A stretch of DNA of 64,000 nucleotides from Streptomyces griseoviridis (GCF_005222485.1 NZ_CP029078.1:3066001-3130000), one strand, 5' to 3'; positions 26,240 to 38,198 are shown, counted from the stretch's first letter. The notes: generated by a model from the letters alone, not told the origin. Numbers and translations: made by a program.

Positions 26240-27211
26240 CTACTGCTGCTCTTGCTGCTGGCCGTCGACGGGGGTGTTGGGGGACGGGGTGACCGTGACC
26301 GTGACCGTCGGGATGGGGGTCGGCTGGGGCTTCTTCGGGAGCACCGTGTCGCGCGGGTCCTTCTTCGGGGCCTCGACGACCACTCCGACGACGTCCAGGT
26401 TGGTGAAGCTGACGTACGGGGTGACGTACAGGGTGCGGGTGAGTCCGCCGCCGGACGGGTCGACGCGGGAGACGGTGCCGACCGGGACGCCGGGCACGAA
26501 CGGGCGGTCGGCCTGGGAGCCGAAGGTGACCAGCCGGTCGCCCTTCTTCACCTCGGCCTTGCCGTTGAGGAGTTCGACGCGCAGCGCGCGGTCGCCCTGT
26601 CCCGAGGCGAAGCCCAGTTCGTCGTTGCCCTCCATGCGGGTGCCGACGGTGAAGTCGGGGTCGTTGGCGAGCAGCACCGTGGCGGTGCCGGGGCCGACCG
26701 TGGTGACGCGGCCGACGAGTCCGTCGCCGTTGAGGACGGTCATGTCGCGCTTGATGCCGTCGCGGGCGCCGACGTCGAGGGTGACGGTCCAGGAGAAGCC
26801 CTGGGCCGCTCCTATCCCGATGACCTGGGCGCCCTTGATGCCGTACTGGCCCTCGCCGGCGAGCTTGAGCAGGGTGTCGAGCTGCTTCAGGCGGCTGCGG
26901 CTGCGGTCGCCGCTGCCGAGGCTCGCCTTGAGGGTCGCGTTCTCCTTCTCAAGGCGGGCGAGCCGGTCGTGGCGCTCTCCGGAGTCGCGGATCGCGGAGA
27001 CCGCGTTGCCGACCGGGTCGACACCGGCGGCGACGCCGTTCTCGATCGGGCCGAAGACCGTGGCGGCGACCTGCCGGGCACCGCCGACCGGCGAGTCCTC
27101 CCCACCGCGGATGTCGACCGTGATCAGCGCGAACGCGACGGCGATCAGCAGCACCAGGAGCAGCCGGCTCTCTCGTGTGTCCCTCACGTGCGGCGGCCGT
27201 GCCTTCCTCAT
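26240..27211 (-). CDS. mreC: Rod-shape-determining protein MreC
   Basis: The protein has 323 residues: one N-terminal membrane span (LLLVLLIAVAFALITVDI), a coiled coil around residues 75-105 (RDSGERHDRLARLEKENATLKASLG), and the periplasmic-type double beta-barrel (VIGIGAAQGFSWTVTLDVGARDGIKRDMTVLNGDGLVGRV). The C-terminus is Pro/Thr-rich and ends in Gln repeats. It is a scaffold for the PBP2-RodA complex. Confidence 0.95.
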   Translation of the reverse strand: MRKARPPHVRDTRESRLLLVLLIAVAFALITVDIRGGEDSPVGGARQVAATVFGPIENGVAAGVDPVGNAVSAIRDSGERHDRLARLEKENATLKASLGSGDRSRSRLKQLDTLLKLAGEGQYGIKGAQVIGIGAAQGFSWTVTLDVGARDGIKRDMTVLNGDGLVGRVTTVGPGTATVLLANDPDFTVGTRMEGNDELGFASGQGDRALRVELLNGKAEVKKGDRLVTFGSQADRPFVPGVPVGTVSRVDPSGGGLTRTLYVTPYVSFTNLDVVGVVVEAPKKDPRDTVLPKKPQPTPIPTVTVTVTPSPNTPVDGQQQEQQ

Positions 27212-27249
27212 AGGAATGTGCGGGTGTTGTCTGCGCTTATATCAACGAT

Positions 27250-27283
27250 CCGCCGCACGAGAGGAGATCGTCTCGTACGGCGG
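27250..27283 (-). terminator. Hairpin between mreB and mreC (possible attenuator)
   Basis: A 13-bp stem with one mismatch (27250-27262 with 27271-27283) sits in the 87-base gap after the mreB stop. It could lower transcription into mreCD relative to mreB. Confidence 0.5.
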
Positions 27284-27298
27284 AATCGAAGGGTTACG

Positions 27299-28318
27299 TC
27301 ATCTGCGCGGCTGGGCGTCCAGGACCTGCTGGAGCGCCTCGAACTCCTCGACGCACTTGCCTGAGCCGAGCGCGACGCTGTCCAGCGGGTCCTCGGCGAT
27401 GTGGATCGGCATGCCGGTCTCCCGGCGCAGCCGCTCGTCGAGGCCGCGCAGCAGGGCGCCGCCGCCGGTCAGCACGATGCCCCGGTCCATGATGTCGCCC
27501 GACAGCTCGGGCGGGCACTTGTCGAGGGTGGTCTTGACGGCGTCGACGATCGCGTTGACCGGTTCCTCGATCGCCTTGCGGACCTCGGCCGCGGAGATCA
27601 CGACCGTCTTGGGCAGCCCGGACACCAGGTCCCGGCCGCGGATCTCGGTGTGTTCGTCGGCGTCGAGGTCGTACGCGGAACCGATCGTGATCTTGATCTG
27701 TTCGGCCGTCCGCTCACCGAGGAGGAGCGAGTACTCCTTCTTGATGTGCTGGATGATCGCGTTGTCCAGCTCGTCGCCCGCGACCCGGATGGACTGCGCG
27801 GTGACGATGCCGCCGAGCGAGATGACCGCGACCTCCGTGGTGCCGCCGCCGATGTCCACCACCATGTTGCCGGTGGCCTCGTGGACCGGCAGGCCCGAGC
27901 CGATGGCCGCGGCCATGGGCTCCTCGATGATGTGCACCTGGCGGGCGCCGGCCTGGGACGACGCCTCGATGACGGCGCGGCGCTCGACGCCCGTGATGCC
28001 CGAGGGCACGCAGACGACGACGCGCGGGCGCGCGAGATACCGCCGCTTGTGGATCTTCAGGATGAAGTAGCGCAGCATCCGCTCGGTGATCTCGAAGTCG
28101 GCGATGACGCCGTCCTTCAGCGGACGCACCGCGACGATGTTGCCCGGGGTGCGCCCGATCATCTTCTTGGCCTCGGCGCCGACCGCGAGGATGCCACCGG
28201 TGTTGGTGTTGATCGCGACGACTGACGGCTCGTTGAGTACGATCCCGCGACCCCTGACGTACACCAGCGTGTTGGCGGTCCCGAGGTCGACAGCCATGTC
28301 ACGGCCGATGAACGACAT
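27299..28318 (-). CDS. mreB: Actin-like cell shape/spore wall protein MreB
   Basis: This 339-residue bacterial actin reads [23 protein letters not shown] at its start (phosphate-1 loop), with [17 protein letters not shown] as phosphate-2 and [18 protein letters not shown] near the C-terminus. I chose ATG 28318 because GGGGA lies 5 bases upstream; an in-frame ATG at 28330 gives four more residues. In Streptomyces MreB is needed for sporulation septa and spore-wall integrity rather than vegetative rod growth. Confidence 0.96.
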   Translation of the reverse strand: MSFIGRDMAVDLGTANTLVYVRGRGIVLNEPSVVAINTNTGGILAVGAEAKKMIGRTPGNIVAVRPLKDGVIADFEITERMLRYFILKIHKRRYLARPRVVVCVPSGITGVERRAVIEASSQAGARQVHIIEEPMAAAIGSGLPVHEATGNMVVDIGGGTTEVAVISLGGIVTAQSIRVAGDELDNAIIQHIKKEYSLLLGERTAEQIKITIGSAYDLDADEHTEIRGRDLVSGLPKTVVISAAEVRKAIEEPVNAIVDAVKTTLDKCPPELSGDIMDRGIVLTGGGALLRGLDERLRRETGMPIHIAEDPLDSVALGSGKCVEEFEALQQVLDAQPRR

Positions 28319-28547
28319 TGAGTTCCCCATCAGGATTCGTGTGGCCTTCCCTGGCAGCTTCTGAGAGCTTTTCAGGTCGGCGAAGTGGGTGCGGTGACGT
28401 GAAGGCTTCCATCGTAGACGCGCCTGCACGAACACTGCGTGAGGGTCTTCGCCATTGTCAGCAGATGATGTGTGGCTTCGCTTCTGGAGACGGGCGTTCG
28501 GGGGTCTGCGTTCCCCCGATCGCCGCCGTCATGCGGGCCCGGAGGTG

Positions 28548-28961
28548 TCAGGCACGACCGGGAAAGAAGATCTTCACCTCGCGTTCGGCCGACTCCTCGG
28601 AGTCGGACGCGTGGATCAGGTTCTCCCGGACGATGACACCGTAGTCACCGCGGATGGAGCCGGGCGCGGCGGCGATCGGGTCGGTCGGTCCCGCGAGCGC
28701 CCGCACGCCCTCGATGACCCGCTCGCCCTCGACGATGAGCGCGACCACGGGACCCGACGCCATGAACTCGACGAGCGGCTCGTAGAACGGCTTGCCCTGG
28801 TGCTCGCCGTAGTGCTGCTCCAGCGTGTCCTGGTCGAGGGTGCGCAGCTCCAGCGCGCTGATCCGCCAGCCGGCCTTGCGCTCGATACGGCTGATGATCT
28901 CGCCGGTCAGTCCGCGCCGGACGGCGTCAGGCTTGAGCAGGACGAGGGTGCGCTGGCTCAC
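28548..28961 (-). CDS. ndk: Nucleoside diphosphate kinase
   Basis: The 137-residue enzyme starts MSQRTLVLLKPDAVRRGL. It shows the Lys of the KPD motif and NLIHASDSEESAEREVKIFF, where the His is the phosphorylated residue and SDS completes the active site. Length is normal. It lies 67 bases after the DUF4233 gene in the folC-DUF4233-ndk unit. Confidence 0.98.
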   Translation of the reverse strand: MSQRTLVLLKPDAVRRGLTGEIISRIERKAGWRISALELRTLDQDTLEQHYGEHQGKPFYEPLVEFMASGPVVALIVEGERVIEGVRALAGPTDPIAAAPGSIRGDYGVIVRENLIHASDSEESAEREVKIFFPGRA

Positions 28962-29028
28962 GGGCGGGCTCCTTCAAGTCAAGAGTGGTGCGGAGAAGAC
29001 GAGGTTACCCGGCGTGTCGCGCCGTCTG

Positions 29029-29385
29029 TCACACAGCGTCAGGTTCGGCGGAGGCCGACTGCGCCGCGAACCGCGCCTTCGCCTCGTCGATCTGCCGCCC
29101 GTAGTGGACGGAGGCCCACCACAGGGCGGCGAAGATCAGCCCGAGGACGAACATCGTGGGCACCACGAAGCCGGAGGCGATCAGCGCGACCTGGAACGCC
29201 CAGCCGAGGGCGATGCCGCCCGGCCGGGTGATCACGCCGCACAGCAGCACGCTCACGAGCATCGCGATGCCGCTGACCGTCCACACGGTGGACATGGCCA
29301 GGTCGGGGTCCTTCATGGCGACGAGCCCGGCGAAGCCGATCACGAACAGCTCGCCGATCAGGGTCGAAGCGCAGAGGGTACGCAC
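29029..29385 (-). CDS. DUF4233-type small membrane protein
   Basis: The 118-residue protein has four hydrophobic segments (GELFVIGFAGLVAMK, TVSGIAMLVSVLLCGVI, ALGWAFQVALIASGFVV, TMFVLGLIFAALWW) and a charged C-terminal helix. Start is GTG 29385, 4 bases after the folC stop, so it is cotranscribed and probably coupled. It is constantly found between folC and ndk in actinobacteria; its function is unknown. Confidence 0.88.
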   Translation of the reverse strand: MRTLCASTLIGELFVIGFAGLVAMKDPDLAMSTVWTVSGIAMLVSVLLCGVITRPGGIALGWAFQVALIASGFVVPTMFVLGLIFAALWWASVHYGRQIDEAKARFAAQSASAEPDAV

Positions 29386-29389
29386 GGGG

Positions 29390-30886
29390 TCAGCCCCTCC
29401 CCAGGAGCAGTCGGGCCTCGCCGACGGTGATGACGGAACCGGTCACGAGGACGCCGCCGCCGGTGAACTCGCCGTCTTCCTCGGCGAGGGTGATCGCGGC
29501 CTCCAGGGCGTCCGGCAGCCGCGGCTCGACCTGGACCCGCTCGTCGCCGAAGACCTCGACGGCGATGGCGGCCAGCTCGTCGGTGTCCATCGCGCGGTGG
29601 CTGGAGTTCTGGGTGACGACGATCTCGGCGAAGACCGGCTCGAACGCTTCGAGGAGCCCGCGCACGTTCTTGTCGCCGCTCGCGCCGACCACGCCGATCA
29701 GCCGGCTGAAGTCGAACGCCTCGCCGACCGCCTCGGCGGTCACCCGCGCGCCGGCCGGGTTGTGGGCGGCGTCCAGGACGACGGTCGGCGAGCGCCGTAC
29801 GACTTCGAGGCGGCCGGGCGAGGTCGCGGCCGCGAAGGCCTTGCGGACGGTGTCGAGGTCGAGCGGGTCGGGGCGCTGCGAGCCGACCCCGAAGAACGCC
29901 TCGACGGCGGCGAGCGCGACCGCCGCGTTGTGCGCCTGGTGGGCGCCGTGCAGCGGGAGGTAGATCCCGGGGTACTCGCCGCCCAGGCCGCGCAGGGTGA
30001 TCAGCTGTCCGCCGACGGCGATCTCGCGGGCCACGACGCCGAACTCCAGCCCCTCGCGGGCCACCGTCGCGTCGGCCTCCACGGCCTTCTTCAGCAGCAC
30101 CTGGGCCGCGTCCACGGGCTGCTGGGCGAGGATCACGGTGGCGCCCTGCTTGATGATCCCGCCCTTCTCCCCGGCGATCTCGCCGGGTGTCCCGCCGAGC
30201 CGGTCGGTGTGGTCGAGGTCGATGGGGGTGACGACGGCGACGTCGCCGTCGATGACGTTCGTCGCGTCCCAGCTGCCGCCCATGCCGACCTCGACGACGG
30301 CCACGTCCACCGGGGCGTCCGCGAAGGCCGCGTAGGCCATGCCGGTGAGCACCTCGAAGAAGGAGAGCCGGTACTCCTGCTGGTCGTCGACCATCTCCAC
30401 GTACGGCTTGACGTCCTCGTACGTCTCGATGAAGCGCTCGGCGGAGACCGGGGCGCCGTCCAGGCTGATCCGCTCGGTGACGGACTGGACGTGCGGCGAG
30501 GTGTAGCGGCCGGTGCGCAGCTCGAACGCGCCGAGCAGGGACTCGACCATGCGGGCGGTGGAGGTCTTGCCGTTGGTGCCGGTGATGTGGATCGAGGGGT
30601 ACGAGCGCTGCGGCTCGCCCAGGAGGTCCATCAGCGCGGCGATCCGCGCGACCGACGGCTCCAGCTTGGTCTCGCCCCAGCGGCCCGCCAGCTCGGTCTC
30701 GACCTCGCGCAGCGCCCGGTCGAGCGCGGGGTCCTCGGGCCGGCCCGGCACGTCGGCCTGCGGCAGGGCGCCCTGGGCGCGCAGCGTACGGCTGCCCGCC
30801 TCGATGACCGCGAGGTCGGGGTCACGGTCGGTCTCTGCGCCGACGATCTCGTCGAAGGGGTCGTTGTCCGGGGGGAGGGTACTCAC
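29390..30886 (-). CDS. folC: Folylpolyglutamate/dihydrofolate synthase
   Basis: The protein has 498 residues. The P-loop ITGTNGKTSTARMVESLL near residue 103 binds ATP, SPHVQSVTERISLDG is the folate loop, and the C-terminal domain contains VVLDAAHNPAGARVTAE. It adds glutamate to dihydropteroate or folates. The N-terminal 30 residues (PPDNDPFDEIVGAETDRDPDLAV) are an acidic extension. Start is GTG 30886. Directly upstream is a repeat-filled gap and then valS. Confidence 0.96.
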   Translation of the reverse strand: MSTLPPDNDPFDEIVGAETDRDPDLAVIEAGSRTLRAQGALPQADVPGRPEDPALDRALREVETELAGRWGETKLEPSVARIAALMDLLGEPQRSYPSIHITGTNGKTSTARMVESLLGAFELRTGRYTSPHVQSVTERISLDGAPVSAERFIETYEDVKPYVEMVDDQQEYRLSFFEVLTGMAYAAFADAPVDVAVVEVGMGGSWDATNVIDGDVAVVTPIDLDHTDRLGGTPGEIAGEKGGIIKQGATVILAQQPVDAAQVLLKKAVEADATVAREGLEFGVVAREIAVGGQLITLRGLGGEYPGIYLPLHGAHQAHNAAVALAAVEAFFGVGSQRPDPLDLDTVRKAFAAATSPGRLEVVRRSPTVVLDAAHNPAGARVTAEAVGEAFDFSRLIGVVGASGDKNVRGLLEAFEPVFAEIVVTQNSSHRAMDTDELAAIAVEVFGDERVQVEPRLPDALEAAITLAEEDGEFTGGGVLVTGSVITVGEARLLLGRG

Positions 30887-30967
30887 CCCACCAGTCTACG
30901 GAGCACCCCCCAACATCCCGGACCGGGGAGCCCCCGCCCTACGGCCCGGGAGAAACACCAAGCTCCC

Positions 30968-31230
30968 AGAGACACGGGAACCGCCAAGCTTGCAGGGGCG
31001 CGAGAACCGGCAAGCTTCCAGGGGCGCGGGGAACGGCGCGTTTTTCAGGGGCGCGGGGAACTGCGCACCTTTAGGGGCGCGGGGAACTGCGCATCTTTTC
31101 GACGACGCGAGACCCGACGCCCCCTTCAAACCCCGGGAACCGCATCCCCCAGGGGCGCGGGGAACGGCGCATCTTTGAGGGGCGCGGGGAACTGCGCATC
31201 TTCTAGGGGCGCGGGGAACTGCGCGACCAG
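30968..31230. repeat. 26-27-bp dispersed/tandem intergenic repeat (GGGGCGCGGGGAACTGCGC type)
   Basis: Clear units begin at 30994, 31020, 31047, 31073, 31151, 31178 and 31205, at 26-27-base spacing. The 78-base gap between the fourth and fifth equals three unit lengths and contains degenerate units; one weaker unit lies near 30969. The core is AGGGGCGCGGGGAACTGCGC followed by ATCTTT or GACCAGCC. A similar element occurs between genes across many Streptomyces genomes (from memory). It fills most of the 422-base gap between valS and folC; I see no gene there. Confidence 0.88.
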
Positions 31231-31308
31231 CCACAGCGCACCCGCACCCGGAAACGCACCCGAGCCCCCCAGCCCCCGCCCCGCCCCGAACCCCCGCCGC
31301 GCGCCCGG

Positions 31309-33933
31309 TCACGCCACAGGCAACCGCTCCAACTGCCCACCGATCCGCACGATGTCCGCCTCCGCCTTCGCCAGCCGCCCCCGGATCTTGTCGACGACAT
31401 GGTCAGGCGCCTTCGCGAGAAACGCCTCGTTGCCCAGCTTCGCGACGGCCTGCGCCTTCTCCTTCTCCGCGGCCGCGAGGTCCTTCGCGAGCCGCTTCCG
31501 CTCCGCCGCCACGTCGATCGTGCCGGACAGGTCGAGGGCGACCTCCGCACCCGCGACGGGCAGCGTCGCCGTCGCGGTGAAGGCGTCGCCCTCCGGCTGG
31601 AGCCGCAGGAGCTGCCGGATGGCCGCCTCGTGCGGCGCGAGGTCCGTGCCGTCGAGCGCGAGCCGCGCGGGCACCCGCTGCCCCGGCTGGAGGCCCTGGT
31701 CCGCGCGGAACCGCCGGACCTCGGTGATGACCTGCTGGAGCGTCTCGATCTCCCGCTCGGCCGCCGCGTCCCGGAAGCCGCTGTCGGACGGCCAGTCGGC
31801 GATGACGACGGACTCGCCGCCGGTGAGGGTGGTCCACAGCGTCTCGGTGACGAACGGGACGACCGGGTGCAGCAGCCGCAGGGTGACGTCGAGGACCTCG
31901 CCGAGGACCCGCCCGGAGACCTTCGCGCCCTCGCCGCCGGCCTGGAACGTCGTCTTGGACAGCTCGACGTACCAGTCGAAGACCTCGTCCCAGGCGAAGT
32001 GGAAGAGGGCGTCGGAGAGCTTCGCGAACTGGAAGTCCTCGTAGAACGCGTCGACTTCGGCGACCACCGTGTTGAGGCGGGAGAGGATCCAGCGGTCGGC
32101 CGCCGACATCGCGGAGGCGTCGGGCAGCGGCCCCTGGACCGTCGCGCCGTTCATGAGCGCGAACCGTGTCGCGTTCCAGATCTTGTTGGCGAAGTTGCGC
32201 GAACCCTGGACCCAGTCCTCGCCGATCGGGACGTCGACGCCCGGGTTGGCGCCGCGCGCGAGGGTGAACCGCAGCGCGTCGGAACCGTACTTGTCCATCC
32301 AGTCGAGCGGGTTGACCGCGTTGCCGAAGGACTTCGACATCTTCTTGCCGAACTGGTCGCGGACCATGCCGTGCAGGGCGATGGTGTGGAACGGCGGGGT
32401 GCCGTCCATCGCGTAGAGGCCGAACATCATCATCCGGGCGACCCAGAAGAAGAGGATGTCGTAGCCGGTGACCAGGACGGAGTTCGGGTAGAACTTCGCG
32501 AGCGACTCGGTCTGTTCGGGCCAGCCGAGCGTGGAGAAGGGCCACAGCCCGGAGGAGAACCAGGTGTCGAGGACGTCGGTGTCCTGGTGCCAGCCCTCGC
32601 CGGTGGGCGCCTCGTCGTCCGGGCCGACGCAGACGACCTCGCCGTCGGGGCCGTACCAGACGGGGATGCGGTGGCCCCACCACAACTGCCGTGAGATGCA
32701 CCAGTCGTGGAGGTTGTCGACCCAGTCGAAGTACCGCTTCTCCATCTCCTGCGGGTGGATCGCGACCCGGCCGTCACGGACCGCGTCACCGGCGGCCTTG
32801 GCGAGCGGGCCGACCTTGACCCACCACTGCATGGAAAGCCGCGGCTCGATGGTGGTCCTGCAACGCGAGCAGTGGCCGACGGAGTGGACGTAGGGCCGCT
32901 TCTCGGCGACGATCCGGCCCTCGGCGCGCAGCGCGGCGACGATCGCCGAGCGGGCTTCGAGACGGTCCTGGCCCTGGAAGGGGCCGGGGACGGTGATCAC
33001 GGCGTGCTCGTCCATGACGGTGATGGCCGGCAGCCCGTGGCGCTGGCCGATCTCGAAGTCGTTGGGGTCGTGGGCCGGGGTGACCTTGACGGCGCCGGTG
33101 CCGAACTCGGGGTCGACGTGCTCGTCGGCGACGACGGGGATGGACCGGTCGGTCAGCGGCAGCTTGATGAGCTTGCCGACGAGGTGCCGGTACCGCTCGT
33201 CCTCGGGGTGGACGGCGACGGCGGTGTCGCCGAGCATCGTCTCGGCACGGGTGGTGGCGACGACGATCGTCTCGTCGCCCTCCCCGTACTTCATGGAGAC
33301 CAGCTCGCCGTCGTCGTCCTGGTACTCGACCTCGATGTCGGAGATCGCGGTGAGACAGCGCGGGCACCAGTTGATGATGCGCTCGGCGCGGTAGATCAAC
33401 TCGTCGTCGTAGAGCCGCTTGAAGATGGTCTGGACGGCCTGCGAGAGGCCCTCGTCCATGGTGAAGCGCTCACGCGACCAGGCGACGCCGTCGCCGAGGC
33501 GGCGCATCTGGCCGGAGATCTGGCCGCCGGACTCGCCCTTCCACTGCCAGACCCGCTCGACGAACGCCTCACGGCCGAGGTCGTGCCGGGACTTGCCCTC
33601 CTTGGCGAGTTCCCGCTCGACGACGTTCTGGGTGGCGATGCCGGCGTGGTCCATGCCGGGCTGCCACAGCGTCTCGTGGCCCTGCATGCGCTTGCGGCGG
33701 GTCAGGGCGTCGATGAGGGTGTGCTCGAAGGCGTGCCCGAGGTGGAGGCTGCCGGTGACGTTCGGCGGCGGGATGACGACCGTGTACGGAGGCTTCTCGC
33801 TCGTCGCGTCCGCCTCGAAGTAGCCCCGCTCGACCCAGCGCTCGTACAGCGGCCCCTCTACGTCGGCCGGCGCGTACTGGGTCGGCAGTTCGGAGTCGGG
33901 CGCGGTGGGCTGCTGATGAGCGTTCTCGGTCAC
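31309..33933 (-). CDS. valS: Valyl-tRNA synthetase
   Basis: This 874-residue class I synthetase has the HIGH-equivalent HLGHAFEHT near residue 62, the KMSKS loop [10 protein letters not shown] near 527, a CP1 editing domain between them ([15 protein letters not shown], typical editing-site Thr/Arg), and a C-terminal coiled-coil arm ([23 protein letters not shown]) characteristic of ValRS. ATG 33933. Confidence 0.97.
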   Translation of the reverse strand: MTENAHQQPTAPDSELPTQYAPADVEGPLYERWVERGYFEADATSEKPPYTVVIPPPNVTGSLHLGHAFEHTLIDALTRRKRMQGHETLWQPGMDHAGIATQNVVERELAKEGKSRHDLGREAFVERVWQWKGESGGQISGQMRRLGDGVAWSRERFTMDEGLSQAVQTIFKRLYDDELIYRAERIINWCPRCLTAISDIEVEYQDDDGELVSMKYGEGDETIVVATTRAETMLGDTAVAVHPEDERYRHLVGKLIKLPLTDRSIPVVADEHVDPEFGTGAVKVTPAHDPNDFEIGQRHGLPAITVMDEHAVITVPGPFQGQDRLEARSAIVAALRAEGRIVAEKRPYVHSVGHCSRCRTTIEPRLSMQWWVKVGPLAKAAGDAVRDGRVAIHPQEMEKRYFDWVDNLHDWCISRQLWWGHRIPVWYGPDGEVVCVGPDDEAPTGEGWHQDTDVLDTWFSSGLWPFSTLGWPEQTESLAKFYPNSVLVTGYDILFFWVARMMMFGLYAMDGTPPFHTIALHGMVRDQFGKKMSKSFGNAVNPLDWMDKYGSDALRFTLARGANPGVDVPIGEDWVQGSRNFANKIWNATRFALMNGATVQGPLPDASAMSAADRWILSRLNTVVAEVDAFYEDFQFAKLSDALFHFAWDEVFDWYVELSKTTFQAGGEGAKVSGRVLGEVLDVTLRLLHPVVPFVTETLWTTLTGGESVVIADWPSDSGFRDAAAEREIETLQQVITEVRRFRADQGLQPGQRVPARLALDGTDLAPHEAAIRQLLRLQPEGDAFTATATLPVAGAEVALDLSGTIDVAAERKRLAKDLAAAEKEKAQAVAKLGNEAFLAKAPDHVVDKIRGRLAKAEADIVRIGGQLERLPVA

Positions 33934-34070
33934 GCGCTCAGTGTAGGGGCGTCACGACGGTGTCCCGAAACGGGATTCTTCTGTAACGGTGGGGCCCCCG
34001 ACACCGTGCGGTTCCCGCCCCTGGGCCAGGATGTCAGGAACACATAAAGCTTGTGGAGGGGAACCCAGGA

Positions 34071-35057
34071 ATGAGTCACCAGCAGCCGGGCCCGTACGGC
34101 GGGCAGCCCCAGCAGCCCGGACCGTACGGCCCGCCGGGACCCTACGGGCAGCCGCCGCAGGCCCCGCAGCCCGGCTACGGCTACCCCCAGCAGCCCCCCG
34201 CGCCCCAGCCCGGTTACGGCTACCCGCAGCAGGCCCCGCCGGCCCAGCCCGGCTACCCGTCCGCCCCGCCGCAGGGCTACCCCGGGCAGGGCCCCTACCA
34301 GCAGCCCGGTGTCCCCCCGCAGGGTCCCTACGGCCAGCAGCCCTACGGCGCCCCGCCGCAACCGCCGGCCTCCGGCGGCGGCAGGAAGACGGGTCTGGTC
34401 GTCGGCGTCGTGGCGGTGGTGGCCGCCATCGCGGTGGGCGCCTACTTCCTGATCGGCTCGGGCGGCGGCGGCTCGGACATCGCGGACGACGGCGCGCACA
34501 AGCTGACCACCCCGGCCACCGTGATCAACGGGACGTACAAGAAGTCGGAGAGCGGCAGTTCCTCGGACGACCTGTCGGACTCGGACGCCTCGGACTTCGA
34601 GAAGTGGGGCGTCAAGGACGCCAGGAAGGTCAGCGCCGCCTACGCGAGCGGCTCGGGCATGACGGCCGAGAACCTGTCCTTCGGCGGGGTCTACGGGACC
34701 ATCGACGACCCCGAGGCCGTCGTGGACGCCATGTTCGCGAAGATCAAGTCGGAGTCGGAGAAGGGCAGTTCGGGCGGTGACAGCAAGCTGCTCGGCAGCC
34801 CCGAGAAGGTCGAGCCGGCGGGCTTCGCCGACGGTGTCATGAAGTGCCAGGTGGCGCAGATCGACAACACCGACGCCCCTTCGGCGGCCGCCCCGAAGTC
34901 CTTCAAGATGCCGATGTGCATCTGGGCGGACCACAGCACCAGCGCCTATGTGACGGCGATCAGCTTCGCCTCGCTGGCCTCGGGCGAGGGCGGCTCGGCC
35001 GCCCACACCGCGGACCTCGCCGCCAAGCTCCGCAACGACGTGCGCGTCAAGGTCTGA
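34071..35057 (+). CDS. Pro/Gly/Tyr-rich single-pass membrane protein, unknown function
   Basis: The protein has 328 residues. The first 105 are disordered repeats of the QPGYGYPQQ and PGPYG type. One membrane span follows (TGLVVGVVAVVAAIAVGAYFLIGSGGG), then an exposed domain of about 190 residues with no motif I recognise. ATG 34071 has a GGAGGGG site upstream; a GTG at 34053 is possible. The layout (proline-rich cytosolic arm, one span, extracytoplasmic sensor-like domain) is common for actinobacterial envelope proteins. It stands alone between valS and clpX. Confidence 0.8.
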   Translation: MSHQQPGPYGGQPQQPGPYGPPGPYGQPPQAPQPGYGYPQQPPAPQPGYGYPQQAPPAQPGYPSAPPQGYPGQGPYQQPGVPPQGPYGQQPYGAPPQPPASGGGRKTGLVVGVVAVVAAIAVGAYFLIGSGGGGSDIADDGAHKLTTPATVINGTYKKSESGSSSDDLSDSDASDFEKWGVKDARKVSAAYASGSGMTAENLSFGGVYGTIDDPEAVVDAMFAKIKSESEKGSSGGDSKLLGSPEKVEPAGFADGVMKCQVAQIDNTDAPSAAAPKSFKMPMCIWADHSTSAYVTAISFASLASGEGGSAAHTADLAAKLRNDVRVKV

Positions 35058-35074
35058 CCCCCGCGCCCGGCGAC

Positions 35075-35110
35075 GAGAAGGGCCCCGGTCGGTCGACCGG
35101 GGCCCTTCTC
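35075..35110. terminator. Bidirectional 16-bp hairpin
   Basis: A perfect stem (35075-35090 with 35095-35110) with a GGTC loop lies between the plus-strand stop at 35057 and the clpX stop at 35141. Confidence 0.85.
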
Positions 35111-35140
35111 ATGTCCGTTCTCATGTCCGTGCGGCGGGCG

Positions 35141-36427
<1,287 letters not shown>

Positions 36428-36611
36428 GGTGTGCTTCCCCTTCGCCTGGGAGACGCCTAGGTCCAGCGGCTCCTGGTGCTGCCTTCATCCGACGGTACCT
36501 TGCCGAGCCCCCCGTTCGGGCCCCCCTTGGCACGGTTCACTTCCAGGTGCCCGATTGCCGTGCACCTTGTCGCGCTCCGTGCCAAGGAGCGGCAGACGAT
36601 ACAGCGTCGCG

Positions 36612-37292
36612 CTAGCGGACGGACTCGTTGTTCATCTTCCGGGTCGAGATGATCTGGTCGATGAGGCCGTACGACAGGGCTTCCTCGGCCGTGAGGATCT
36701 TGTCGCGCTCGATGTCCTCGCGGATCTTCTCGATCGGCGTGGTCGAGTGGCTGGCCAGCATGTCCTCGAGCTGCCCGCGCATCCGGAGGATCTCGTTGGC
36801 GGCGATCTCCAGGTCGGAGACCTGACCGCGGCCCGTCTCGCTGTAGGGCTGGTGGATCAGGACGCGCGCGTTCGGCAGGGCCATGCGCTTGCCCGGGGTG
36901 CCGGCGGCCAGCAGGATCGCCGCGGCGGACGCCGCCTGGCCCATGCAGACCGTCTGGACGTCGGGCTTCACGAACTGCATCGTGTCGTAGATCGCGGTGA
37001 GCGCCGTGAAGGAGCCGCCGGGGCTGTTGATGTAGATCGAGATGTCCCGGTCCGGGTCCATCGACTCGAGGCACAGCAGCTGCGCCATGACGTCGTTGGC
37101 CGAGGCGTCGTCGATCTGGACGCCGAGGAAGATCACCCGCTCCTCGAAGAGCTTCGCGTACGGGTCGTACTCGCGCACGCCCTGCGAGGTGCGCTCCACG
37201 AAGCGCGGGATGACGTACCGGGACTCGGCCGCCGGGGCGGTGTACTCGGCGCGCACGCGGTCGTACAGGCCGCTGCCGGGGATGTCGTTCAC
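36612..37292 (-). CDS. clpP2: ATP-dependent Clp protease proteolytic subunit ClpP2
   Basis: The protein has 226 residues. The catalytic Ser lies in [15 protein letters not shown] near residue 120, and the His in [12 protein letters not shown]. It lies 54 bases after clpP1 and belongs to the same transcript. Numbering follows the S. coelicolor order clpP1-clpP2. Confidence 0.96.
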   Translation of the reverse strand: MNDIPGSGLYDRVRAEYTAPAAESRYVIPRFVERTSQGVREYDPYAKLFEERVIFLGVQIDDASANDVMAQLLCLESMDPDRDISIYINSPGGSFTALTAIYDTMQFVKPDVQTVCMGQAASAAAILLAAGTPGKRMALPNARVLIHQPYSETGRGQVSDLEIAANEILRMRGQLEDMLASHSTTPIEKIREDIERDKILTAEEALSYGLIDQIISTRKMNNESVR

Positions 37293-37346
37293 TGTCTGTC
37301 TCCTAGAGGCTGTGGCGGTCGGCTGAGGGGCTGTACGGGGGCCGTG

Positions 37347-38006
37347 TCAGGCCCCGGTGCCGCCGCCGCCCGGCATGTTGGCGGCCGTCGTGATGACCTC
37401 GTCGATGAGGCCGTACTCCTTGGCCTCGTCGGCGTCGAACCAACGGTCGCGGTCGGAGGCCCGGGTGATCTCCTCGAACGTCTGACCGGTGTGCTGGGAG
37501 GTCAGCTCCGCCATGCGCTTCTTGGTGTGCAGCAGCCGCTCCGCGTGGATCTTGATGTCGGAGGCCGAGCCGGCCAGACCGGCGGACGGCTGGTGGATCA
37601 GGATCTCGGCGTTCGGCAGGGCGAAGCGCTTGCCCGGGGTACCCGCGCTGAGCAGGAACTGACCCATGGAAGCGGCCAGGCCCATGGCGATCGTCACCAC
37701 GTCGTTCTTGATGTACTGCATGGTGTCGTAGATCGCCATGCCGGCCGTGATCGAGCCGCCGGGGCTGTTGATGTAGAGGTAGATGTCCTTGTCCGGATCG
37801 GCGGCAAGGAGCAGCAGCTGTGCGGTGATCTTGTTCGCGATGTCGTCGTCGACCGGCTGGCCGAGGAAGATGATCCGCTCGTTGAGCAGCCGGTTGTAGA
37901 CCTGGTCGCCGAGGCCACCACCGATGGAAGGCTCGCCGGCGGCGGAGGGCATCAGATTCGTCACGTATCCACCTGCTCGTCTTACGACGGCGCCGGGCCG
38001 TCTCAC
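37347..38006 (-). CDS. clpP1: ATP-dependent Clp protease proteolytic subunit ClpP1
   Basis: The protein has 219 residues. The catalytic Ser lies in [15 protein letters not shown] near residue 110, the His in ILIHQPSAG, and the Asp in [18 protein letters not shown]. The first of the clpP pair, it is preceded by a candidate ClgR operator at 38117-38130. Confidence 0.96.
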   Translation of the reverse strand: MRRPGAVVRRAGGYVTNLMPSAAGEPSIGGGLGDQVYNRLLNERIIFLGQPVDDDIANKITAQLLLLAADPDKDIYLYINSPGGSITAGMAIYDTMQYIKNDVVTIAMGLAASMGQFLLSAGTPGKRFALPNAEILIHQPSAGLAGSASDIKIHAERLLHTKKRMAELTSQHTGQTFEEITRASDRDRWFDADEAKEYGLIDEVITTAANMPGGGGTGA

Positions 38007-38116
38007 GTGTTCTGCCGGGGCCTGGGGGCCTTCCGGCGCTAATCGGGGACTCCCCTGCCCTCGTATTCATGGACCCTAACGCGCGGGTCCCTTCGGAGAA
38101 TCCCGGATATGGGGGT

Positions 38117-38130
38117 GTTCGCCGGGGGCG
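38117..38130. promoter_or_regulatory. Candidate ClgR binding site upstream of clpP1
   Basis: GTTCGC-CGGGG-GCG matches exactly the GTTCGC-N5-GCG motif described for ClgR, the activator of clpP1P2 in Streptomyces. It lies 111 bases upstream of the clpP1 start, in the gap after tig. Confidence 0.65.
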
Positions 38131-38135
38131 TAGCC

Positions 38136-38171
38136 CGACGGGCCCCCGGGGAAGTCCCCGGGGGCCCGTCG
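38136..38171 (-). terminator. 17-bp hairpin after tig
   Basis: A perfect 17-bp inverted repeat (38136-38152 with 38155-38171) begins 28 bases past the tig stop codon. It isolates the clpP operon from tig and lies next to the ClgR site. Confidence 0.85.
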
Positions 38172-38198
38172 CACGTCCTGTCGAAGACGCCGCGGGAC

